From: Verrucomicrobiota bacterium
GTDB lineage: Bacteria > Verrucomicrobiota > Verrucomicrobiia > Limisphaerales > UBA9464
Assembly (NCBI GenBank): GCA_947464705.1
Contig: CANHYD010000021.1
Coordinates: 1 to 13,664 of the forward strand
Direction: 5' to 3'
DNA: 13,664 nt
Shown here piece by piece: positions 1-6,637 of this stretch; within the stretch, counting starts at the first letter, position 1, and the number at the start of each line of letters is the position of its first letter. The notes under the pieces were generated by a model. That model was not told the DNA's origin, made no database searches, and saw nothing but the letters and a program-made list of their open reading frames with translations. The position numbers and the translations under genes are program-made.

Positions 1-2270
1 CCGGAGATTGGGTCTCGCTGCTGTCCTATCGGGTGGATACGGGGTCTCGTCTGTTGGAAGAAACCAATCGGTTTCGCGTGCGGGCCATCATTCCCTTACA
101 GGGGCTCCACGCCGATCGATCGCTGATGCCGGAGTTTCCCGGACTGGCCAAAGCGGAGAGTACTCAGGATTGGGATGCAGGCTTCGAATTGACGCGGCAA
201 ATTCGGGACAAAGACGAAGCCTACTGGAAGCAATGGCGAGGAACACCCAAAGCCTTCATCACCCTGTCGGCCGGGCGAAAGATGTGGGCCAACCGCTTCG
301 GGAACGCCACCGGAGTCCGATGGTTTGCGGGGGATTTCTGGGACACCCGGACGCTGGCCCGTGGCATTTCCCAAGATTTGGAACGCAGGATCCCGCCGGC
401 CGAACTGGGATTGCGCTTCCAACCCCTCATCGGCCCCGCCTTGGCGGCCGCCCGAGGGGGGCAGGATTTTGGCGGTTTGTTCATCGGATTCAGCTTCTTC
501 CTGATCGTGTCCGCGCTGCTGCTGCTGAACCTCGTCTTCCGCTTCACCATCGAACGCCGTGTCCAAGAGGTAGGCACCTTGTTGGCTCTGGGCTGGACCC
601 CCAAGGCGACCTCACGACTGTTCTTCCGCGAGGGGCTCCTGTTGGCAGCCCTCGGTGCCACTCTGGGAACGGGCGGAGGACTACTTTACGGACTGGCCGT
701 GCTCATGGGCCTCAACACGCTGTGGCGAGATGCCGTGGCCGGGGCTTCGCTGGACTTCCATCCCGCGCTGAGCTCCCTGGTCGGAGGCTGGTTGGGAGCG
801 TTGCTCATGGTCGGCTGGACGCAGCACCGGGCTCTGAGGCAAATCCTCCGACGCAGTCCCCGAGAGCTACTGAACGAGGGAGCCTCGGTAGGCTCTGGGG
901 TGGGTGAGGCGGTGTCCCTTTTCTGGCCCGGGCTGGCTCTGCTGGGAGCCCTTCTCCTGGCAGTACTCGGAGCGAAGGCTGACCCCGCGCTGCGACCCGG
1001 CTACTTCTTTGGATCGGGGGCCTTGTTGCTCGGATTTGCTCTCCTTTTCCACCGTCGGCAGCTTCGGAAGGCCCGAACTGATTCGGTGGCCACCACCCGA
1101 CATCAACTCCACTCCCGCGCGCCGGCCCGCCAACCCAACCGGTCTGCTGCGGTGGTCAGCCTGCTGGCGGTAGCCGTATTCCTCATCGTGGCCGTGGCCG
1201 CAAACCGCCTCGATGCCTCCCGAGATGCTCATCAACGCAGTTCCGGCACCGGTGGGTTCAGCCTCTGGGCGGTCTCCTCGCTGCCTGTCGGTGAGGACCT
1301 GAATTCTACCCGGGGTCAGGAGCGACTCGGACTGGATCCCCGACGCCTGAAGGGAATGTCGGTGGTTCCGATGCGGGTCCGGGAGGGAGACGATGCCAGT
1401 TGCCTCAATCTCAATCGGGCCCAACGCCCCCGGCTCTTGGGAGTACGGCCAGAATCATTGGCCGAGCGGAAGGTATTCACCTTCCAATCGCTCGCCAGCG
1501 GCATGCCTGCCGATCGACCCTGGATGAGTTTGGAGCACACCGGCTTGACCGACGAACCCGTGCCTGCCATCGGCGATGCCAACTCGATCCAGTGGGCCCT
1601 GGGCAAGAAGATCGGAGACACCTTGGATTACGTCGATGAACGGGGGCGCCCGTTCCAAGTCCGCCTGGTGGGTTCTGTGGCCAACTCCATTCTTCAGGGT
1701 CAATTGTTGATCTCGGAGGCCGAGTTCCTGCGCCGTTTCCCGGGCGAAAACGGCTATCGCTCCTTCCTCATCGACACGGATGGACCTGAAAAAACCGTCG
1801 CCGAAGAATTGACCCGGGGCCTCAGTGACCTCGGGCTCGAGACCACCCGCACCGTGGACCGACTGAACCGCTTCAATGCCGTCCAGAACACCTACCTCAA
1901 CACCTTCCAATGGCTGGGCGGTCTGGGCCTGCTCCTAGGCAGCGTCGGGTTAGGATTGGTCGTCCAACGCAATGTCCTAGAGCGACGGGGCGAACTGGCC
2001 CTGCTCGCTGCCGTGGGATTCCAGAATTCACAGATCCAATCCATGATTCTTTCAGAACACCTCCGGTTGCTGGCGCGCGGCATGTTCCTGGGCATCGCGG
2101 CGTCTTTGCTGGCAACGGCTCCGATCTGGAGCTCTAATCTTCGGGGACTGCCGTGGATTTCGCTGGGCTGGATCCTTGGAGCGGTGTTCCTGAATGGCGT
2201 GTTTTGGACGTGGCTGGCGACCCGTCAGGCCTGCCGTGGCGAACTGCTGACAGCCCTGCGCGGCGAATGA
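1..2270 (+). CDS. FtsX-type ABC transporter permease, 5' end missing
   Basis: The reading frame is open to the first base of the window, so the start lies upstream; the GTG at 33 is only an internal candidate. The visible part is about 755 residues. Counting from that GTG, hydrophobic helices lie near residues 148-169, 201-226, 246-262, 297-314, 323-340, 371-390, 626-648, 679-700 and 712-735, with a hydrophilic, presumably extracytoplasmic stretch of about 235 residues (392-625) before the last three. Two FtsX-like blocks are seen: the first carries ERRVQEVGTLLALGW just after a helix, the second ERRGELALLAAVGF. This duplicated layout fits large permeases of the MacB/LolE-like class that move lipids or lipoproteins, or act mechanically, rather than importing solutes. 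No ATPase is visible; it would lie upstream if linked. The substrate cannot be told from sequence. The gene ends 16 bases before the convergent zinc-ribbon gene. Confidence 0.85.
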   Translation, partial: GDWVSLLSYRVDTGSRLLEETNRFRVRAIIPLQGLHADRSLMPEFPGLAKAESTQDWDAGFELTRQIRDKDEAYWKQWRGTPKAFITLSAGRKMWANRFGNATGVRWFAGDFWDTRTLARGISQDLERRIPPAELGLRFQPLIGPALAAARGGQDFGGLFIGFSFFLIVSALLLLNLVFRFTIERRVQEVGTLLALGWTPKATSRLFFREGLLLAALGATLGTGGGLLYGLAVLMGLNTLWRDAVAGASLDFHPALSSLVGGWLGALLMVGWTQHRALRQILRRSPRELLNEGASVGSGVGEAVSLFWPGLALLGALLLAVLGAKADPALRPGYFFGSGALLLGFALLFHRRQLRKARTDSVATTRHQLHSRAPARQPNRSAAVVSLLAVAVFLIVAVAANRLDASRDAHQRSSGTGGFSLWAVSSLPVGEDLNSTRGQERLGLDPRRLKGMSVVPMRVREGDDASCLNLNRAQRPRLLGVRPESLAERKVFTFQSLASGMPADRPWMSLEHTGLTDEPVPAIGDANSIQWALGKKIGDTLDYVDERGRPFQVRLVGSVANSILQGQLLISEAEFLRRFPGENGYRSFLIDTDGPEKTVAEELTRGLSDLGLETTRTVDRLNRFNAVQNTYLNTFQWLGGLGLLLGSVGLGLVVQRNVLERRGELALLAAVGFQNSQIQSMILSEHLRLLARGMFLGIAASLLATAPIWSSNLRGLPWISLGWILGAVFLNGVFWTWLATRQACRGELLTALRGE

Positions 2271-2286
2271 CCGCCTCCCCTCGGAT

Positions 2287-2589
2287 TCAATCCCCGCCCA
2301 AGAGGCGTTTTAAATCGGCGCGCGCCTGATCCTCGCGAGAATTGCCCGAACCGGCCGCCGCACGCCATTCCCGCAACTGGAAGTCGAAGTATTCGCAAAA
2401 ATTGGCAGAATCCTTCTCGGCCACCGGCTCCGCCCGACGCTCACGACACTGATAGGCAGCCTGTCGGTCATGAAACTTGCAGTTGAGGCAGACCCTCAAG
2501 TCAGCCCGGCACTGCGGACAACTTTCGCTGCGCCCCGGGACGTCCCGAAGGGTCCAAAGCCAACCGCACCGGTGGCAGTGTCGCGTCAT
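2287..2589 (-). CDS. Small cysteine-rich zinc-ribbon protein, function unknown
   Basis: A 100-residue soluble protein with eight cysteines. C5-x2-C8 and C24-x2-C27 form one probable four-cysteine zinc ribbon. C34-x2-C37, C48 and C65 form a second possible metal site, with H40 nearby. The C-terminal third is polar and looks helical. I chose the ATG at 2589, directly before the first cysteine motif (MTRHCHRCGW); a TTG at 2631 would add 14 unremarkable residues. No enzymatic motif is visible. The pattern (a CxxC ribbon, then LRVCLNC, then NFCEYF) looks like a conserved small family, but I cannot name a function. It is convergent with the ABC permease (16 bases between stops) and divergent from the membrane protein at 2704, with a 114-base shared upstream region. 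Nucleic-acid or protein binding is a guess based only on the ribbon. Confidence 0.75.
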   Translation of the reverse strand: MTRHCHRCGWLWTLRDVPGRSESCPQCRADLRVCLNCKFHDRQAAYQCRERRAEPVAEKDSANFCEYFDFQLREWRAAAGSGNSREDQARADLKRLLGGD

Positions 2590-2649
2590 GACCCAGAGAG
2601 TAAGCCTCGGATTTCCCAACGGAAGGCCCAAACGCAGCCGATGCTGACA

Positions 2650-2667
2650 CCGGAGATAAAACTCCGG
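2650..2667. other. Short perfect inverted repeat in the divergent intergenic region
   Basis: CCGGAG and CTCCGG (6 bp each) flank a 6-base A-rich loop, ATAAAA. The repeat lies between the divergent zinc-ribbon gene (start 2589) and the membrane protein gene (start 2704). It could be an operator or a leader hairpin. There is no T-run after it on the + strand, so it is not a good intrinsic terminator. A 6-bp GC-rich repeat can arise by chance in DNA of this composition, so confidence is low. I found no convincing -35/-10 pair on either strand of this gap. Confidence 0.25.
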
Positions 2668-2703
2668 CTTAAGTCCTGAGAAGGTCCTGCCGATAAACGG
2701 TCA

Positions 2704-3225
2704 ATGGTCCCCCAACTTGTCTCCGAACGTGACGAGCAAAAACCTCGTCTGGAGCTGCGTTTCCTTCGATCGGCTGCCGTGCTCTTGATGCTGACCGCCG
2801 CCGCCAAGGCGGCCAGCGCCTTTGGCACCCAAAGTATCCTGGAAAAATCAGATCCAATTTTTTGGGTCCTCAAGAATCGGGAATTGCTCGTGCTGGTCGC
2901 TGCCCTGGAGGGGGTCGTGGCTTTTTTGCTGCTTTCCAAAGCCTCCCTTTCGGTGAAGCGGGGATCGCTCATTTGGCTCTGCACCAACTTCCTTCTGTAT
3001 CGCCTGGGGCTTTGGATCACCGGAGCCCCGGCTGCGTGCAAATGCATGGGTGACCTCGCCGGCCGCATCGGCCTCTCCGACTCCCAGGCCTCTTGGATCA
3101 TGCTGGGCGCTCTCGGTTACATGCTGGGGGGGAGCCTCTTCTTTTTCTGGCGATCCCGATCCACCCAACTTCTCCCGAATCTGTCCTCCAACGGCCGGCG
3201 CCGATCCGAAATCCAAGCCCACTAA
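2704..3225 (+). CDS. Four-helix integral membrane protein with CxC motif (possibly MauE/DoxX-like)
   Basis: A 173-residue protein. It has a short charged N-terminus and four hydrophobic segments near residues 21-40, 60-79, 88-107 and 131-149. A Cys-Lys-Cys-Met-Gly motif (C112, C114) sits between helices 3 and 4, followed by a polar, basic C-terminal tail. Helical arrangement and a cysteine pair in a loop recall the MauE/DoxX-like redox-associated membrane proteins, but this is an analogy from topology; family membership is not proven. The ATG at 2704 is the first start after an in-frame TGA at 2677-2679. The pseudopilin gene begins 49 bases after its stop in the same direction, so the two may be cotranscribed. 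If the cysteines are redox active, the protein could pass electrons across the membrane to a thiol partner; that is inference only. Confidence 0.75.
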   Translation: MVPQLVSERDEQKPRLELRFLRSAAVLLMLTAAAKAASAFGTQSILEKSDPIFWVLKNRELLVLVAALEGVVAFLLLSKASLSVKRGSLIWLCTNFLLYRLGLWITGAPAACKCMGDLAGRIGLSDSQASWIMLGALGYMLGGSLFFFWRSRSTQLLPNLSSNGRRRSEIQAH

Positions 3226-3274
3226 CTTCAATTCCGCACCCCATCAGCCCCCAAAACTCGCCAACAGTCGTCTT

Positions 3275-4138
3275 ATGAACCCTTTGCAACACCGCTGTTG
3301 GGGATCTGCAAATTCGGTGCTGGCACGCGGGCCCCTACACACGACATCGCATTCCGAAAAGCACTCAGGCTTCACCCTGATAGAACTGCTCGTCGTCATC
3401 GCCATCATCGCCATTCTGGCGGGCCTCATCCTGCCGGCACTGGCCGGAGCCAAACGCCGAGCGGCCACCACCCAATGCCTCTCGCAACTCCGGCAATTCG
3501 GTCTGGCTGGAGGTCTCTACGCCAACGACCACGCCGACTTCATTCCCCCGAATCTCGACGGCGAAAACGTCCCCTTGGGTGAAACCTGGGTCCAGGGATG
3601 GCTGGGTCTTCCCGGTCCGGATTGCACCAACACGCTCTTTCTCAAGCAGAGCCTGCTCGCGCCGTATGTCCAGAACACGGCGTTGTGGAAATGCCCTTCG
3701 GCCCAAGATGTGACCCTCGGGCCCTTTCGAATGCCCCGGGTGCGCACGATCTCCCTCAACGCCTTCATGGGTTCGAGTGTCCGCTCTCCAGCAGCTGAGA
3801 CCTACCGCCGCATGTCGGACCTGATCCAACTCTCTCCCACTGAGGCCCTCACCTTCCTGGAGGAACGGCCCGAGACCGTCAACGATGGTGCCTTCTCGCT
3901 GCAGTGGGATTTCAAAGAGTCCCAACCCTCCGGATGGATGGTCCGCGACAAGCCCGGCCATTTGCACAACCGGTCGGGCAACATCGCCTTCGGAGACGGC
4001 CATGTGGAAACCCACCGCTGGATGAACCTCGGGGTACCCTCGGTTCCCCGGGATGATTTCGAAGCCCCCAACGATCCCGATGTGCTGTGGCTGCAGCGCC
4101 ATGCCACCTGGAGGCCCCCGGAGAACGTCCGAAATTAA
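3275..4138 (+). CDS. Type IV pilin-like / type II secretion pseudopilin (prepilin N-terminal motif, H-X9-DG)
   Basis: A 287-residue protein. A 32-residue leader ends in Gly, followed by FTLIE, the prepilin peptidase site: cleavage after G32, methylated F33, and E37 at the +5 position. Residues 33-54 form the hydrophobic helix that anchors pseudopilins and packs the fibre core. The globular part contains WKCP (C140) and, near the C-terminus, H231-X9-D241-G242, the H-X9-DG motif of the large DUF1559-like group in Planctomycetota and Verrucomicrobiota. I chose the ATG at 3275; the frame is open further upstream, but those starts would overlap the preceding gene by up to 175 bases and put a very long segment before the leader. 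The leader is itself long for this class. Exact role (fibre subunit, secretion substrate or surface protein) is unknown; no secretion ATPase or prepilin peptidase gene lies in the window. Confidence 0.88.
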   Translation: MNPLQHRCWGSANSVLARGPLHTTSHSEKHSGFTLIELLVVIAIIAILAGLILPALAGAKRRAATTQCLSQLRQFGLAGGLYANDHADFIPPNLDGENVPLGETWVQGWLGLPGPDCTNTLFLKQSLLAPYVQNTALWKCPSAQDVTLGPFRMPRVRTISLNAFMGSSVRSPAAETYRRMSDLIQLSPTEALTFLEERPETVNDGAFSLQWDFKESQPSGWMVRDKPGHLHNRSGNIAFGDGHVETHRWMNLGVPSVPRDDFEAPNDPDVLWLQRHATWRPPENVRN

Positions 4139-4177
4139 AAACGGTGCGAGCCCACTTTAACCCGACCGATTCACTCC

Positions 4178-4624
4178 ATGATCCCCCTCGCCGCGGCCGC
4201 TTCATGGAAGCGTTATTTGATCTTCTGTGGAGTGGGTGCCAGCGGTCTATTGGTGGATATGGGGCTCTTCCATTTGCTGCACATGCGATTGGGTTGGCCG
4301 CTGGAAGCCTCCAAGCTCGCGGCTGCCGAAACGGCATTGCTCAACAACTTTCTGTGGAATGACCGTTGGACCTTCGGCCACCGACCGATCGAGATCGACG
4401 CACCCTGGCACCGACGGCTCTTCCGTTTTCATGTGATCTGCCTCTCCGGAATCGCCCTCACGATGCTGTTCCTCGGTGTCCTGCACCGATGGGCAGGCAT
4501 CCACGCTGAATTGGCCAATGCTGTGGCCATCGTGGGGGTCAGCGGCTGGAACTTCGCCTGGAGTCGCCGCTGGGGATGGGCGGCCCGTAACACCCCGGCT
4601 TCCACCCACCCACCCAAGGCGTGA
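4178..4624 (+). CDS. GtrA-family membrane protein
   Basis: A 148-residue protein with four predicted helices near residues 12-36, 45-62, 83-103 and 110-130, the size and topology of GtrA. The family hallmarks are visible: RYLIFCGVGASGLLVDMGLF in helix 1 and the repeated aromatic N-F-x-W motif after helix 2 (NNFLWNDRWTF, residues 56-66) and after helix 4 (WNFAWSRRW). GtrA-like proteins are thought to help move polyprenyl-phosphate-linked sugars across the inner membrane for periplasmic glycosylation. The stop codon overlaps the start of the next gene in a GTGA, so the pair is translationally coupled. The partner is a GT-C enzyme of the kind that uses such lipid-linked donors, which supports a joint role. 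The gene starts 39 bases after the pseudopilin gene; whether it is in the same operon is not clear. Confidence 0.88.
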   Translation: MIPLAAAASWKRYLIFCGVGASGLLVDMGLFHLLHMRLGWPLEASKLAAAETALLNNFLWNDRWTFGHRPIEIDAPWHRRLFRFHVICLSGIALTMLFLGVLHRWAGIHAELANAVAIVGVSGWNFAWSRRWGWAARNTPASTHPPKA

Positions 4625-5835
4625 GCGCTCTCCCCAAAAAATCTCCGCGTTGGATTCGCGCCGCAGGCTGGATCCTGCTCGCGAAACTCATCTACTTGGG
4701 CACCGTCTTCATGGCGCTGAAGGTGTGGAATCACCCGGAGCAAATCCCGAAATTGGAGGTCCGCTGGCCGATGGATGCCGATCCCACGTTCGAGAGCCAT
4801 TTCGCGACCTGGGATGCCGCTCACTACCTTCTTCTGGCCACTCAAGGTTATGCCGACGGCGTCCGTTCCTGTGCTTTCTACCCGCTGTGGCCCCTGCTTT
4901 GGCGCGGAGTCATCGCCCTGGGGGCTCCTCCGGTCTGGGGGGGACTCCTGCTGGCCAACCTACTCTCCACACTCGGGCTCGCCCTGGTGTATCGGGCGAT
5001 AGCCCTTCGGTCCGATGCCACCAGAGCCTTCTGGACGGTCCTCTGGATGGCCCTCTACCCCGGCAACTTGTTTCTCCAGTTTAGCTACAGCGAAAGCGTG
5101 TTCCTCGTCCTGTTGATGTGCCTCTGGAGTGGCTTGGAGGAGCGTCGGTGGCTGCCCGCGGCATTCGGGGCCCTGCTGCTGCCCCTCAGTCGGGCCATCG
5201 GCGTTTTTTCGGTCATCCCCATCGCCTTCTGGCTGCTGAAGCATCCGATCGTAGCTCCCCGTTGGAATGCTGCGATCGCGCGGATACCCCGCCTGAAAAC
5301 GAGCCTGCTCCGCTGCGAACGTGATGAGTCGCGTCAAGGGGCGCGTTGGCTGCTGTTGCTGGTCATTCCACCCCTCGGGTGGGCGCTTTATCTGGGGTTG
5401 ATGAACCATTGGACCGGCGACCCCTTCGAAGGCTTTGAGGCACAGAAATCCTGGGGACGCCATTCGATCCTAAATCTGATCAACATTCCCAAGTTCCTCC
5501 TAGAATACCTCAACCCGCGCTTCTTCCACGAGTTCGCCGATTCGATGCTCGACCGCTTGTGCTTTCTGGCCATGGCCTATTCGCTGCCGGCCCTGTGGCG
5601 CAGCGACCGGTCCCTGATTCCATGGATGTACGTCCTGGGAATCCTCCCGGCCATGAGCGGTTCGTTCACGTCCTATATCCGCTTCGCCGGGATGGCCTTT
5701 CCCGTCTTCTGGGCTTGGTCGGCTCCGGCCACCTCCCGACCCTGGCGCTTCATCCGGTGGATCGGGCTGGCCCTCCTCGTAGGCCTTCACTTGCACCTCA
5801 CTCGCAACTTCGTGCTCAGCCGCTGGGCGGGTTGA
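4621..5835 (+). CDS. PIG-V-like GT-C glycosyltransferase (probable mannosyltransferase)
   Basis: A 404-residue polytopic membrane protein. The first large non-cytoplasmic loop carries W64-D65-A-A-H68-Y69. It is followed by a GY, the FYPLWPLL motif (86-93) and YSES (156-159). This order (WDxxxYL, GY, AFYPLWPLL, YSES) matches the PIG-V / GPI mannosyltransferase 2 type of GT-C enzymes. In these enzymes an acidic residue of the first loop is the catalytic base and the donor is a polyprenyl-phosphate sugar. About ten hydrophobic segments follow over the rest of the protein. The start is GTG at 4621, overlapping the GtrA-like stop by four bases. The sugar and acceptor are unknown: bacteria do not make GPI anchors, so the target may be a cell-surface glycan, lipid or protein. 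The neighbouring pseudopilin is a conceivable substrate, but only by proximity. Confidence 0.82.
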   Translation: MSALPKKSPRWIRAAGWILLAKLIYLGTVFMALKVWNHPEQIPKLEVRWPMDADPTFESHFATWDAAHYLLLATQGYADGVRSCAFYPLWPLLWRGVIALGAPPVWGGLLLANLLSTLGLALVYRAIALRSDATRAFWTVLWMALYPGNLFLQFSYSESVFLVLLMCLWSGLEERRWLPAAFGALLLPLSRAIGVFSVIPIAFWLLKHPIVAPRWNAAIARIPRLKTSLLRCERDESRQGARWLLLLVIPPLGWALYLGLMNHWTGDPFEGFEAQKSWGRHSILNLINIPKFLLEYLNPRFFHEFADSMLDRLCFLAMAYSLPALWRSDRSLIPWMYVLGILPAMSGSFTSYIRFAGMAFPVFWAWSAPATSRPWRFIRWIGLALLVGLHLHLTRNFVLSRWAG

Positions 5836-5894
5836 CCGCAGCAGGGGGGAACCGGGAGTTTCGCGTCGTCGCAACCGAGAACCACGGCTAAGCT

Positions 5895-6599
5895 ATGGCC
5901 TCTATGACGCGTTACCGTATCGACCAGATCCTCTCCCGCCACGGCTACTGCAGCCGGGGCGAGTCCCGAGGCTGGTTGAAGGCCGGCCGGGTGACCATCA
6001 ACGGTGAGAAAGCAAAAAACCCTGCCGACAAGGTTCTGCTGCCGGACCTACGGATCGATGGAGAACCGGTGGATCATCCCGAGGGCATCCTCGTCGTGCT
6101 GCACAAGCCTGCGGGGCTCGTCTGCTCTCGGGAGGAACGGGAGGGGCCGAACGTGTACTCCTTGCTCCCGGAGCGCTGGAGTCGTCGAAATCCGCCGATC
6201 ACCAGCGTCGGGCGTCTGGACAAGGAGACCACGGGTCTGCTGCTCATCACGGATCGCGGGGAACTGGTGCAACGTTGGACCTCACCCCGCCACAAGGTGA
6301 CTAAACGCTACCTGGTGGAGTCGGACCAAGATCTGGATCCCGACCTGGTACCGCTCTTTGCTTCGGGCACCTTGCGCCTGCCGGATGAGACCGATCCCTG
6401 CCTACCGGCAAGTCTGGTTCTCACTGGGGTCCGCTCCGCCCATCTGGATCTGGTGGAGGGGCGCTATCATCAAGTCCGCCGGATGTTTGCCAGCCAGGGT
6501 TTCCGAGTGACGTCCCTTCACCGCAGCCAATTCGGCGCCTTGGAGTTGGGAGATCTACCTCCGGGGCAATGGCGTGCGGTCACCGAGGCTTCCATTTGA
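5895..6599 (+). CDS. rsuA: RsuA-type 16S rRNA pseudouridine synthase
   Basis: A 234-residue protein that isomerises a uridine of ribosomal RNA to pseudouridine. An S4 RNA-binding domain covers about residues 5-60 (RIDQILSRHGYCSR). The catalytic domain follows, with the HKPAG motif (70-74) and GRLDKETTGLLL, where D109 is the catalytic aspartate. TSPRHKVTKRYLV (129-141) and EGRYHQVRRMFA (188-199) are conserved family blocks. The length and the C-terminal LHRSQFGALELGDLPPGQWR block match E. coli RsuA (16S U516) better than the longer RluB, so I favour RsuA. RluE and RluB remain possible, since the family members are hard to separate by eye. The start is ATG at 5895; a second ATG at 5904 is equally possible, as neither has a good ribosome binding site. 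It lies 59 bases after the glycosyltransferase gene and 38 bases before the ABC gene. Confidence 0.9.
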   Translation: MASMTRYRIDQILSRHGYCSRGESRGWLKAGRVTINGEKAKNPADKVLLPDLRIDGEPVDHPEGILVVLHKPAGLVCSREEREGPNVYSLLPERWSRRNPPITSVGRLDKETTGLLLITDRGELVQRWTSPRHKVTKRYLVESDQDLDPDLVPLFASGTLRLPDETDPCLPASLVLTGVRSAHLDLVEGRYHQVRRMFASQGFRVTSLHRSQFGALELGDLPPGQWRAVTEASI

Positions 6600-6623
6600 T
6601 TTATCCGAAATGTGAGTTATAAC
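6596..6623 (+). promoter_or_regulatory. Candidate sigma70-type promoter for the exporter operon
   Basis: TTGATT (6596-6601, four of six to TTGACA) and TATAAC (6618-6623, five of six to TATAAT) are separated by 16 bases. The -35 box includes the TGA stop of the rsuA-like gene. Transcription would begin near 6630, giving a leader of only about 8 bases before the ATG at 6638. This agrees with the absence of a Shine-Dalgarno site in front of that ATG. It is a match by eye only; AT-rich gaps often give such pairs. Confidence 0.42.
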
Positions 6624-6637
6624 CTCAAAATTCCGTC

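Noticed and set aside
8..907. Open + strand frame of 299 codons over the ABC permease
   Set aside because: Same strand as the permease but another frame; composition is Arg/Gly/Pro-rich with no domain pattern, while the permease frame shows clear helices and FtsX motifs.
2644..2672. CTGACA with a downstream A/T patch as promoter of the CxC membrane protein
   Set aside because: The best -10 at 17-18 bases matches only about three of six positions.
3050..3274. 75-residue N-terminal extension of the pseudopilin
   Set aside because: It overlaps the preceding membrane protein gene by most of its length and would leave more than 100 residues before the prepilin cleavage site; the ATG at 3275 is preferred.
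3365..4102. Open - strand frame of 245 codons opposite the pseudopilin
   Set aside because: It lies wholly antisense to a gene with a clear prepilin motif; no recognisable domain. Expected in GC-rich DNA.
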